DNA of 64,000 bases, from the NCBI RefSeq assembly GCF_027244095.1, contig NC_069662.1, positions 13,728,501-13,792,500 on the forward strand, given 5' to 3'. The notes under the pieces are model-generated. The model was given only the letters and a program-made list of their open reading frames with translations. It did no database searches and was not told the origin of the DNA. Below, in pieces: positions 21,310-33,115 of this stretch (within the stretch, counting starts at the first letter, position 1; each line of letters opens with the position of its first letter). Both the position numbers and the translations under genes were made by a program. The stretch comes from Hemicordylus capensis (lineage: Eukaryota > Chordata > Lepidosauria > Squamata > Cordylidae).

Positions 21310-24300
21310 GTGAGTATTGCATCTTTTGTTTTAATGGTTGTATTGGGTCTTTTAAGTAGGGTTGATCTAATGTATGCCTATCTGGTTTAAATTATTCTAG
21401 TGGAGATTCATTATCAATGGCAGCTTCTGATATGCCTCACATGGAGGCTGCAGCATCAAAAGTCACAACAGTCTCAGGAAGACAGTTCCAGCTGACAGTT
21501 GGTCAGGAGTCATATTTTCAAATTTCCAGTATTAAATAGCTTTTCTCTATTTTGGTTAGAAGTGGGACAATCATCCTCTGCTCCTGCTTTCCCTGAGTGG
21601 AGGATGTCTTTGAAGCTCTATTAGATAGACAGTCAAAACCTCTGAAAGGACATTTAGCAGCACAGGTATAGCTCAACCTTGCCTGGAAAAAGAAACTGGC
21701 AGGCATACAGAACAAGGATGCAGAGGGGCAGGGAGAAAGCAGCTAAATAGAACTGGTGCAGTAGGGAAGCAGCAATTTATGAGACCCTTCCCTTCCCCAG
21801 GAAGCCCTCTGGGCCACCTGAAAATCTGCACAGCCCTCAGAGAGATATTTTCTGGTGGAACACCTGAAGAGAGGGCTTTTGGGGGAAGGGGAATGGGCAG
21901 AAAATGCCTGCTTCCCTGCTGAGCACGTGCAGTTAGTTAGGAAGTTCTGTTAGATGACTTTCTTGCTGCACCACCGAATCCTTCCTCTCTATGTCAGCAA
22001 CATTCCCCGATGTTTGGGCAAAACCTTTGTGGTTGTCCGTGCTCTGGAGATAGCGTTTGTGCTATTGTCATAGGTGTTCAGCTGTGTATGCAGGGAATTG
22101 GGGACAGAGAGGACCTCAGTCAGGTCTGTCATAATGCTCCCTCTCTCCCCTGCCAAGCAGTTATTATGCTGGTGTATGGTGGAGGGGTGGAGGTTTGCAT
22201 CTGGACAGACAATGGATAATACCCACTTTATTCCTCTCCAATGGTTCTTTCCAGATCATGGCTCTACTCCTGCCTCCCCTGAGTGGAGGCTGTCTTTGAA
22301 GCTCTATTAGATAGAGAGTCAAAACCTCTGAAAGGAAAATCAGACACACCAATTCTTAGCAGGAATATTGATTGGTATTGCTACATCTTTCACATTAACC
22401 TATGGTCTTAGGAACTCACCCTCATATTGTCCAAATGGAGAGGATGCCACTTTTTCTTTATTAAGGGCAGTGGCATCTCTAAGACCTCCTTTGTCATACA
22501 GCTGTATGACAAATGGCGATAGTGGGGTATAGATCAGTGGTAGAGCATCTTTTTTGCATACAATGGGTCCCAGGTTCAATCCATGACACCTCCAGGTAGG
22601 GCTGGGAAAGACGCCAGCCTGGAACTTTGGATAGCCAACACCAGTCAATGTGGACACTACTGAGCAATAGTCTGACTCGGATTAGAGCAGTTTCCTATGT
22701 CCCTAGGAATTCATGAAGGGGAGCTTTCTCCCAAAGGCTGCATATCAACAATGGGGAAAGATGTACTGGCTGCATATCTGTATGTCAGAAAAAATATACA
22801 GCTGGTCCTAAAGTCATTCAACTATGTTTGCTTGTTTAACACATTTGTATTCTGACCCAAATGCAAGTCTCTGGGCGGTTTACAACAAAACAATAAAAAC
22901 AACCAATAAAAAGATTAAAACATTTCAGCCATTAAAATTTAAAATGTTAAAACCATTAAAAACACAATCAACCTATTATATGTTGTCTTCCATACTTGCA
23001 AGCAGAATAAATAGAAATGCAATAGACTTGTTTTGCTGATCTATGCATGTAAAACTACATTAAAATCTCATTGCAGTTTAATGCCTAAAAATTACCAGCA
23101 TGTTCTTGCCTTCATCTTTGCAATTCAAGAGATCAACAGGAATGACCATCTCTTACCCAATATCACACTGGGATTTGAAATCTATGACAATGTTTTCAAT
23201 CCGCTGAGAGCCGTTGGGAACACTCTGCAGTTCCTCTTCACAGGGCAGGGGAATCCCTTGAATTACAACTGTGACGGGAAGCAGCAGCTAGTCCTTGCCA
23301 TTGGTGGGCTCACCTCCCCAAATTCCATGCAGATGGCCAGTGTCTTCAATACCTACAAGATCCCACAGGTATGTCTGTTCCTACAGAGGAGTAGCTGTAG
23401 TCATTCAGAAATGGCTATGTTCCTGAGGTAGCTCAGTTTGGAAGCAGCTTTTGAGAAGACAAGGCTTCCTTGTCTGGAGGAGGAAAACGTCTGTTTTCTT
23501 TCCTAAAGAAGAAAGCAAGAGGGCAAGCAAACCAACCAACAAGGGGGAAAGGAGAAGGTAAGTTTGTTAGGGTTAGTCTTTTATAGGGTTTAATTTCTGG
23601 CTGTACCCCTACTAATTGTGCAAAGAGGCACCTTTTAGATGTGGTGATTCTCTTTATTTAGCAGAGGGAGAGTAACTGGCCCGATCCAACCACAGCACAG
23701 TATCTTCAATGACTGTTGCTGGTGTCTATATTTCTTTTTAGATTGTGAGCCGTTCAGGGACAGGGATTCATCTTATTTATTTATTATTTCTCTATGTAAA
23801 CCACTCTGGATACTTTTGCTGAGAAGTGGTATATAGATATTTGTTGTTGTTGGCTGGCTATGGGTTCATTTTTGACAGGGCAGTTTCAATTTCAGTTTCA
23901 GTTGTGCCTAGAGAGAAAATGGGTGGGGATTAGCTACCGCTATGCTCTGAAGGTGGCTCTTTTTGGAAGCCACCCTTGAGAAGACAATGCTGAGACAAGG
24001 GCAGTTTTTCTTTTTGGAGATCTGTGAGCAGGAGTTTGGTAACAGACATCAAATGAGTTTTGTGAGGGGTTTAGTAGGGAAGTTGCATGTGGGCCCAGAA
24101 GTGGTCTCCCTTTATCAGAAACAAGACACCAAGCATGAGAAGATGAGTACTGCCCCACTTTTGTAACTTTCCTGGAGCAAGAGCTTGATACCTTTAATTA
24201 GATGATGATTGCAGCTTAGACCAATCTGTGAAGGAAACAATCTCTATGTCTGCATTCACACAGAACATGAAACCGGAGGTGAAGTGACCTCCAGTTTCAA

Positions 24301-24792
24301 AAACTGTATATCTGAATGTGGACAACCAGAGTTTCAACAGAAAATGAAGTTGCGGTTTTCCTCCTCTGAGAGTGATTTGCACTTTTGGTTTGTAATGAGG
24401 ACCACCACCTGGACAGTTCCACCAGAGGACTTGGAACCCCAGTTCCAAACCACAGTTTGTTATATGCAAATGCAGCCACTATATTCTAAATTCTAAATAA
24501 CCAATAAAACCAGTTATGAAGCAAGAATGCCAGCAGAAGAGGGGGTGCCTCTCAGAGTGTGACTATCTGCCTGAGGTGCAGAAGTTGTGGATGTGCGTTC
24601 GGTGCAAAGAGCTCCTGGCTCTCACGTAACAAGTTCAAAGAGCTCCTGGATCTCAGGTAATAAGTGCATTCTCTTGAAGCCAAGATGGCGGACCTGGAGA
24701 AGCTCAGGGAAGCAGAGAGGTTTGTGAATGAGACCCTCAGGAATGTGATAGAGGCATCCTATTCCCATGCTGACAGCTCCTCTGCTCTCATA

Positions 24793-24835
<43 letters not shown>

Positions 24836-27800
24836 GTGATGATGGTGATTATGATGATGATTAATTCAATTTCTATACCGCCGTTCCAAAAATGGTTCAG
24901 GGCAGTTGACACAGAGAAATAATAAATAAATAAGATGGCTCCCTGTCCCCAAAGGGCTCAGATTCTAAAAAAAAAAAAGAGAGATAGAAACCAGCAACAG
25001 TCACTGGACGTACTGTGCTGGGGGTGGATAGGGCCAGTTACTCTCACCCTGCTAAATAAAGAGAATCAGCACAGTGAAAGGTGCCTCTTTGCCCAGTTAG
25101 CGGGGATGAAGATCTTAGGGATGCAGGGCATCAGTCTGAAGAAGAGAGGAATGCTCTCTTAGAAGGGACACCTTCCTTGGGTAATGCTCCCAAATCCTCT
25201 GACACATAGGATACTCCTCCGGGGATTGGGGACCTCCTAGTAGTGGGCAATTTGATAATTAGGAACTGGGGAAGGTGAAGAAGAGTGCAACAAAGATGAT
25301 CAGGGGCATGGTGCACCTTTCTTATAAGGTAAGTCTACAGTGTCTGGGACTTTTGAGTTTGGAAAAGGGGTGGCTATGGGGAGACATGCTGGACGTTTAT
25401 AAAATTATGCATGGAAAAGAGAGAGTTGACAGAGAGAAATCTTTCTCCCTCTCTAACAAATCTCATGGGTCTGAAGGCCAGGTAAAATAGGACCAACTAA
25501 AGGAAGTCATTTTTCACAGAGCAGAAAATTAATCTATGGAATTCTCTGCTATGGGATGTGGCAAATATAGAAAAAAAACCCCAAAAGGCATGCCCTCACC
25601 TCTTGCCAGTTGGCTTCTCAGAGGCATCTGGTAGGCCACTGTGTGAAACAGCAAGGCTGTTCTTATGTTCTTGAATAGAAAGGTTTTCATCCCCTTACAA
25701 GTCCTTAGAGAGTTTTCTCAAAAAATTAAGGAATAATTACTCAGTCCGCTGTGCAATGTCTTGTTTTCAATACATTATTATTGTCATTTTCTTTCAATAC
25801 TACGGCCACAACTCCCCTGAACACATTTTCTTTCAAACTGTGTTTCAACCTTGCCCCAGCTTTCACTTTCAAGTAGGAATAGTCTTTAATCTTTCTTCAT
25901 CCTGTTTAGAATCCTATCCCAGTATAAGACTCAATGGTACAAGTAGTTCCTACTCAAAATAGAAGTATTGTCTTATCTGTAATATTTGATGGAAGCTGAA
26001 ATTTAGTGAATTGAAGAAGTAATACCTTGATCAAGAACAAAGGGATGTCCTTTTAATACTGTTTTTAAAAAACAAAAAACAATTTCCCCCCCTTTTAGCT
26101 GAGTTATGGATCTTTTGACCCTGTGCTAAGCGATCAAACCCGGTTCCCTTTTTTCTTCCGGATGGTTCCAAGTGAAGACCTTCAATATATCGGGATTATT
26201 TTTCTGCTGAAGCATTTCAAGTGGAATTGGATCGGTCTGCTCACATCAGATGATGACAGTGGAGAAACATTTCTTCAAAATATGAGACCAAGACTTCTCC
26301 AGAGCAATATTTGTATTGCTTTGGCACAATCCATTCCAAAAGTAACGAGTCGCACATTAAATACACACACTAAAAAAATGCTGTTGGAAATAGCTAATGC
26401 TGTCTGGAAGGAAGCAAAGATGAATGTGGTTCTTGTCTATGGGGATATTCATTCTGTGGAGGGTTTACGAATGATCTTAGAATACTGCGAATTTCATCAT
26501 AAGCTTCCATTGGAGAGAGTGTGGCTCATAACTGCTCAGTGGGATTGCACAACTCTTTCTTCATGGAATAAATTCACAGGGAAATCCTTCAATGGTTCTT
26601 TGTCATTCACACTTCACAGAAAAGTGGTTCCAGGATTTCAGGACTTTCTTGAGAACATAAATCCATACCAGTCTATGATCTATTTCATCCATCAGTTCTG
26701 GTGGTTTGCATTTTTCTGTTCACTCCCAAAGCATGGCTTATATGTTCCAAATCAAGACAACTGCACTGGGGAGGAGAAACTGGGGAGCCTCCCTGAATCT
26801 GTGCTTGAAATGGGCATGTCTGGGCAGAGCTATAACATCTACAATGCTGTTTATGCTGTAGCACATGCTCTCCATACTATTTATTCTTCGAAAACTAAAC
26901 AGAAGGAAATTGAGAAACTCGGGGGAAAGAGTCTTCTGTTACGGCCTGTATGTATTTCCTCCTCCCTGTTTGCATTTCACTTCTCATTGCATTAATTCAT
27001 AACTCATAATAGCAGTTCTGTGATATAATGTCTGATTGTGGCATGCAGTTCCTGACATCCTGACTAACAAAGCACTGGTGAAGCAGTGTGAGGTAGCTTA
27101 GGCTGAGAGAGAACAAACACCCAGAATCACCCATGAACTTCATGGCTAAATGGCGATTTGAATCTGAATTTGGGAAATTCAATTGGAAATCGAATCAAAT
27201 TGCCCTTTTATGGGGTGACACAATTATTATGCTTTTCAAAAATAAATAAATTTCAGGAAGCAAACCTTATATCAAACATCTTGTAAATGCTTATTCAATA
27301 TTCAGTATTGTTTGATGTTTTAATTTATATGTGAATATTCACTGCTGTAAGATCCTTTAATATACTTCAACAGATATTGCTATTGCCTCCAGTGGCTTCC
27401 TACCAATATAAACATGCTTAAAGGTATATTCCTGATAGGTATATAGTATTTCTTCTCAGTGACATCTTCCAGTTGGTGATCAAGGGATTTGTGGTTAAAG
27501 TGATAATATTAATGCAATTTTCCACAATTTGACCCAGGGTGTGAACTTTTTCTCCTCCCACTTAGCTTCATGCTTTTCTGAGCAATATCCATTTCAACAA
27601 TAGTGCTGGGGAAGAAATCTTTTTTGATGAGGAAGGGAGCCTGCCATCAGGATACGATATCATCAACTTGGTCACATTCCCCAATGACACCTTCCAGAAA
27701 GTCCAAACTGGAAGGATGGATCCCCTCGCTCGTGAAGGAAAAAGGTTCACCATGGATGGAAGTGCTACTGTATGGAACCACAAGTTTAAAGAGGTATGGA

Positions 27801-30321
27801 GACCTGTCCCGCCTCACCTTGCTGGGTTCCCTGACTTTAAGGGGTTGTCTCACAACCCAGCTCCAATATCAGGAGTCAAGAGGGTTGGGAGGGAGAAATG
27901 GGCTGAAAGGAATGGAGTGCCCTGATGGGGGATGCTCTGTTTCTCTCCTCTGGGCAATGCTCCAGGAGTCTCAGATTGAGGACTCCAGCAGTAGGGTCCA
28001 GGTGACCTCCCCCACTCCCCGACAGAGGAAATTATCAGCCTGACCCCAGACTTGCCTTCACCATGTTTGATGCCTCTGACCTCTTTTTGTCTGCCTGCAG
28101 TCAGACCCAACCTTGCTTTTGCCTGGTTCAGGGAGTAGAGCCTGAATATGTGGATATTTGGTTTTGAGAATAATAGAAGTGTGGTGAAATCAGAACATAC
28201 TTCCTTGTTGTTCCTGTTAGATGCAACCCCGTTCCCGGTGTGTCGAGAGCTGCCATCTTGGATCCAGCAGGATTGCCCAGCGGGGAAGACAAGTTTGTTG
28301 CTATGATTGTGCTCAGTGTCCTGCGGGAAGGATTTCAATACAGACTGGTAAAAATATGTATATTGGGAAACCAAATCCAAATGTTTAAAATTCTGTATCT
28401 TATTTTCTACATCAAATAGATGACTGAATTTCTCAACATACTTCTGTTGAACTCAAGTACCCTCTGTGCACTACACCTCCACTCACCATGGGCCACCCCA
28501 GCACCCCCCAAATGCCGTTATGGGGCTGCTGAAACCTCCATTATTCCCTATTGAGAAAAACCTTAAAGACGCGTAAACTTCAAAAATCACTTTAAAATAA
28601 TCCCTTTGCCCAATTCCTTTGAAATAATTCGGGTAGCTTACTTGCCCCCTTTGGACACTACCACCCACCACACTCCACCCTGGGCCACCCGTTTCCCCCC
28701 AATGTGAAGAGATGCATTTGCTGAAACCTCCATCATTCCCTATTGAGAAAAACCTTAAAGACACTTAAATTTTAAAATTCACTTTTTTAAAAAATCAGCC
28801 CTTTTCCCAATTCCTTAGAAATAATTCTGGTAGCTTCCTTGCCACCACTAGGCACTACCACCAACTATACTCCACCCTGGGCCATCCCTTTCCCCTTGAC
28901 ATGAAGGAGAAAATCTTAAAGATGTGTGAACTTCAAAAAAATCACCAAAAATCAGCCATTTGCTCAAGTCCTCTGAAATTTGAGTGGTAGCCTCCACCCA
29001 ATAGGCACTTCCATCCCATCCCACTCTTTTGGCTCCAGGACCAGTTTTTTGGATGATAATCAGTTCATATTTGGATTTGGATCAATTCGGAACTGAATCG
29101 AATCTTGGGTGATTTGGATGGGTCTGATTTGGATCCGGAATGAAACAGAGATGTTTTGATTTGGGTCCAAAATCAAACATCAAATATCCATAATGCACAC
29201 CCCTAGTGTAGATCACAGATAAAATGAAATAAATCATTAAATTAAAAACTATAAGAACAGCAAAAATAAGAGCAACTTAAAATCTATCAACGTCACATGA
29301 GAGGGAGCAAACGTTAACAACCCGGTCTGTAGTAAAACAAGGCAGTCAGCAGATTCCAGTTAAAGTTGAACAATGTTTGTGTATCTTGGCAAAACAAAGA
29401 CTTTGTTGATGTATTTCAGATGCAGACCAGTGTGAGATGTGCCCAGAAGATCAATGTCCAAATGAGAAACAGGATCAATGCATCCCCAAAAGAATAACTT
29501 ATTTATCCTATGGAGAACCATTGGGAGCGGTTTTGATTTCTTTTGCTCTTTTGTTTTCCCTGATCACCTTTGCTGTGATTGGGATCTTTGTTCAGCTCCG
29601 CAAAACTCCCATTGTGAAAGCCAATAACTGGAGCATTACCTGTACGCTACTCTTCTCTCTGTTGCTTTGCTTTCTCTGCTCCTTCCTATTCATTGGTCAG
29701 CCTAGGAAGGTGACCTGCCTCCTCAGACAAACCGTGTTTGGCATCACCTTTACTGTTGCTCTTTCTTCTGTGTTGGCCAAAACCATCACTGTTGTTCTGG
29801 CCTTCCTGGCCACCAAGCCGGGAAACAGGTTGAGGAGATGGATAGGGAAGAGGCTGGCAGTATCGGTCATCATTCTCTGTTCACTTATTCAAACTGGAAT
29901 CTGTGCTGTGTGGCTGGCAACCACTCCCCCTTTCCCAGAGTTTGACATGCACTCTCAGATCAGTGAGATCATTGTGCAATGCAATGAAGGCTCAAACACC
30001 ATGTTCTACATCGTCCTGGGCTACATGGGTTTTCTGGCCATCATAAGTTTCACTGTGGCCTTCCTTGCGAAAAAGTTACCTGATAGCTTTAATGAAGCCA
30101 AGCTGATCACCTTCAGCATGCTGGTCTTTTGCAGTGTTTGGATAACCTTTGTCCCAAGCTACTTGAGCACCAAGGGAAAATACATGGTGGCAGTGGAGGT
30201 CTTCTCCATCATGGCCTCTAGTGGTGGACTGTTGAGTTGTATCTTCCTCCCCAAATGCTACATTATTATTCTTAGACCTGATCTGAATACCAGAGAGCAA
30301 CTAGTAAGGAAACAATATTGA
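21116..30321 (+). CDS. V2R copy B: vomeronasal type-2 receptor, six coding exons, open
   Basis: Coding exons are 21116-21309, 23077-23368, 26099-26947, 27566-27793, 28221-28347 and 29420-30321, giving 863 residues. The layout, splice phases and motifs are as in A. It is the most compact copy because introns 4 and 5 are only 427 and 1,072 bp. Two oddities lie in exon 1: a 12-bp in-frame deletion after the signal peptide, and CGC (Arg22) where the other copies have the conserved first Cys (TGC). That Cys normally pairs with the NYNC Cys of exon 2 in lobe 1 of class C receptors, so folding may be affected. Exon 6 is the most diverged of the three (for example [26 protein letters not shown]). The frame is open throughout. 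Confidence 0.9.
21310..23076 (+). other. Intron 1 of V2R-B
   Basis: 1.77 kb. Relative to A it lacks about 320 bases after 21460 (the older SINE) and carries about 70 bases (21577-21648) copied from 22266-22334. A tRNA-derived SINE is at about 22517-22703 and the AT-rich repeat at about 22822-22975. Confidence 0.7.
22517..22703 (+). repeat. tRNA-derived SINE in intron 1 of B
   Basis: Orthologue of 2287-2474, with TAGATCAGTGGTAGAGC and GGTTCAATCC boxes. Confidence 0.73.
23077..23368 (+). CDS. V2R-B exon 2
   Basis: 292 bp, acceptor ATTGCAG, donor GTATGT. It encodes [11 protein letters not shown] and [10 protein letters not shown] and ends VFNTYKIPQ. It is open and close to the other copies. 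Confidence 0.93.
24793..25106 (-). repeat. (GAT)n and inverted SINE-like repeat in B
   Basis: The GAT run spans 24793-24862, with some GGT interruptions, followed by the inverted SINE body (CTATACCGCC, GGCTCCCTGTCCCC). Confidence 0.68.
25265..25673 (+). mobile_element. CR1-like LINE 3' fragment in B
   Basis: Orthologue of 4968-5375: [22 protein letters not shown] and the terminal GGCTGTTCTTATGTTCTTG. Confidence 0.63.
26099..26947 (+). CDS. V2R-B exon 3
   Basis: 849 bp, [13 protein letters not shown] to KSLLLRP, acceptor CTTTTAG, donor GTATGT. B-specific residues include [23 protein letters not shown] and HRKVVPGF. Confidence 0.95.
26948..27565 (+). other. Intron 3 of V2R-B
   Basis: 618 bp. 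About 90 bases present in A and C are missing around 27322. Nothing else recognised. Confidence 0.65.
27566..27793 (+). CDS. V2R-B exon 4
   Basis: 228 bp, [20 protein letters not shown] to WNHKFKE, acceptor CACTTAG, donor GTATGG. Confidence 0.93.
27794..28220 (+). other. Intron 4 of V2R-B
   Basis: 427 bp, repeat-free. It shows a site similar to the one used by the hAT element in A (TCAGAACA, near 28190). Confidence 0.7.
28221..28347 (+). CDS. V2R-B exon 5
   Basis: 127 bp, [28 protein letters not shown], ending ISIQT plus one base, donor GTAAAA. Confidence 0.92.
28462..29205. mobile_element. Right-hand remnant of the hAT element in intron 5 of B
   Basis: It carries the 150-190 bp units and the right end GCACACCCCTA seen in A and C. 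The left part and its upstream intron are deleted: host sequence AACTCAAGTA (28450s) joins directly to the middle of the element. Confidence 0.8.
29420..30321 (+). CDS. V2R-B exon 6 (seven-transmembrane domain)
   Basis: 902 bp, acceptor ATTTCAG, from [11 protein letters not shown] through seven helices to LVRKQY and TGA. Differences from A and C include [49 protein letters not shown] and VEVFSIM. The PKCY motif is kept. Confidence 0.96.
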
Positions 30322-30734
30322 GACACTGGACTCTTTCTGCCTTTTCTAGTTCTTCAACACCATGTCTCTCATCATTATATTCCCATATTAGTAGTGAAGG
30401 AAGACGTAGATTAGGGAATACAGTCAACATGGGTGGTATCAGTGACTAAGTCTGGGTGGTATTGAGACAATGGGGGGAACTGTGGAAGAGCTGCTTGAAC
30501 AATGAGCCATATTGCACAGCTCTGGCACTGCTTTGAAGGACACAGCAGCAATGCAGCACCATGTGTCCAGAATGCAGCACTGGATGTCAGCCAGTCTACA
30601 GTGTGGGCCACAGACTAATAGTTCTCTCAAAGAAGGGAGATAACTGTAGACAGGCTTATACTTAAGGTTAGGTGAAAAAAGAATGACTGACAACCAGACT
30701 AACGCAGTGTGTGGCCATCAAATGAAGCACGTGT

Positions 30735-31323
30735 GTTTGACATGCATTCCACATTCATCCAGATCATGGTGCAGAGCAATGGGGGGTCTGTTACATGGGT
30801 TTTCTGGCCATCATCAGCTTCACTTTGGCCTCTCTTGCTAGAATGTTACTGATGGATTTAAATTTATTTTTTGTTTGTTTGTTTGTTTGTTTGTTTGTTT
30901 AGTATTTAATGTATTTTTATACCGCCCAAAACTTACGTCTCTGGGTGGTTTACAACAAGATAAAAACAAAAGTAAAACATTAGTTAAAAACAAAAACAAG
31001 AAATTTTAAACAAAATTTAAAATTTTTGAAACAATATTCTAAAAACAACATTAAAACAATTTAATGAAGCCAAGCATATCACCTACAGCATGCTTGTCTT
31101 CTGCAGTGTTTGCATGTCCTTTGTTCCAAACTACTTGAGCACCAAGGAGAAATGCATGGTGGCTGTAGAGTTCTTCTCCATCTCGGCCTCTAGTGGTGGA
31201 CTGTTGAGTTGTATCTTCCTCCGCAAATGCTACATTATTATTCTTATACCTGATCTGGACACCAGAGAGCAGTTTGTATGGGGAAAGAATTGTGGCATTG
31301 AAGTCTTTGGTTGTTTTTGTTGA
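30735..31323 (+). pseudogene. V2R exon 6 remnant downstream of B
   Basis: It matches the piece after [10 protein letters not shown] near 30795, an AT-rich repeat with a (TTTG)n run (30855-31060), then [40 protein letters not shown]. The PKCY motif has become RKCY. Confidence 0.85.
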
Positions 31324-31344
31324 GTAATTTCCTACTATTCCTCC

Positions 31345-32905
31345 TATTTATTATTTTATTTATTATTTATTATTAAAACTTTTATACTGCCCTTCCAAAA
31401 GTCCCAGGGTGGTTTACATTAAAACACCATTAAAATCAGTTAATAATTAAAATAAAAATTATAAAGCATAAAACAATAATTAACAATTAAAAACATTGTA
31501 AAATAGCAATTAAATAATCAGAACCATTTAAAAACAAGTTTTATAAAGCTGAGAAAGCCTGGTTGAAGAGATGTTTTTTCAGAAGTTGTTTAAAAATTGC
31601 CAGAGATGAGGAGGCTCACATTCCAGCAGGGAGCGCATTCCACAATATCGGGTCAGCAGCCGAGAAGACCCATCTCTGTGTAGCCACCAAATGAGTTGGC
31701 AGTAACTGGAGACGGACCTCCTCATAGCGAAGAAGATGCTCTCTTAAATAACCAGTGCCTAAGCCGTTTAGGGCTTTATAAGTTATAACTAGCACTTTGT
31801 ATTTTGTCCGGAAACCTATTGGCAGCCAGTGTAGCTCCATCAGTAAAGGAGTAACGAGGTCTCTCCAAGATGACCCAGAGACCAGCCTGGCTGCTGCATT
31901 CTAAACCAACTGAAGTTTCCAGATTACGTACAAAGGCAACCCCACGTAGAGCGCATTACAGAAGTCAAGTCTGGAGGTTACCAACAGATGTACCACTGTT
32001 TTGAGGTCACAGATCTCAAGAAACGAGCACAGCTGGTGTATCAGCAGGAGCTGAAAGAAAGCACCCCTGGCCCTGCCTCAACCTGAGAAAACAGGGAGAG
32101 GTGTGGATCCATAAATACTCTCAGACTGCGAACCTGTTCCTTTTGGGAAATGTGACCCCGTCTAGAACAGGTAGATCAAAATAGTCTCTATCGTTCTGAC
32201 CCCGCACAGTAAGTACCTCCGTCTTATCGGGATTTCAGCTTCAGTTTATTCTCCCTCATCCAGCCCATTACTGCTTCCAGGCAGGCATTTAGGGAAGATA
32301 TGCCAACTCCTGAAGAAGTTGACATGGAGAAGTAGATCTGGGTGAACTCCTGAGCCGCACTGGACAAATTGATCCCAAAAGGAACATTGAAGACCCCTAG
32401 CACCAAAAGTCTGTGAGACTCCAACGCAACTTCCACGGACAAGGCCGTGAGCTCAGTAAGGGATTCTGTTGGGCAATGGGGCAATCGGTACACCAACAAA
32501 AGTCCCAAAGTATCCCTGGTCCCCAAACTCAAGTACACACATTCAATATGGTCCGATACCCTAACAGGGAGATATTATCCTTATAGACAACAGCCACTCC
32601 ACCCCACCACCCACATCCCCTCACCCTCTCCTCTACAGAATATCCTGGAGAAAGAAGCTGGGACCAGGCTGGGCCACTAGCCTCCCTCAACCAAGTCTCG
32701 GTAATACACACCAGGTCGGCCCCTTCATCCATGATCAGATCATGGATGAGTTCTGATTTATTTTGGACCAACCTGGCATTGCAGAGGAGCAAAGTAAGGT
32801 TATGTGGGATGTTGGCAGTGCTCCCCGAGGTCAAAGAGCTGGCAGGACACCTAGAAGGGGAGACAACAATTAGGTTTCTGACTACCCTTCCCCTGGAACA
32901 GCCTT
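31345..32905 (-). mobile_element. L2-clade LINE, internally deleted
   Basis: On the minus strand: the endonuclease start (LTLLLCNARLVQNKSELIHD, DLVCITETWLRE), part of the endonuclease end, then a jump near 32335 to the RT end ([20 protein letters not shown]) and the L2 3' words LHWLPIGFRTKYKVLVITYK and ALNGLG, then an A/T-rich 3' end. About 1.5 kb of RT is missing relative to C. Confidence 0.82.
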
Positions 32906-33115
32906 CTGACCTGCCTGTGGGGGCCAAGAAGGAAATTTTTGGGTCGCACCAGATTGGCACTAGGCATGGCCTTTTTTTGCCTACTTCTCACTGAGTCCTT
33001 TGGCTTTCAGGCATAGGTTGGCACTGAAGGAACCGTTCACTTGGCAGGAGAGTGCTGGTGTTGGGTAGGTAGATTGAATAACAGTGTTCGGCTGGAGGCC
33101 AATTTGGGGTGGGAG

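Larger units (their letters stand above)
23369..26098 (+). other. Intron 2 of V2R-B
   Basis: 2.73 kb with the same order of repeats as A: SINE-like (23500-23855), conserved short frame (23987-24166), CR1 ORF1 fragment (24545-24792), (GAT)n and inverted SINE (24793-25106), CR1-like 3' fragment (25265-25673). Confidence 0.7.

Noticed and set aside
27850-28380. 176-codon minus-strand reading frame
   Set aside because: It is the antisense shadow of V2R-B exon 5 and its intron; the sense exon explains the conservation.
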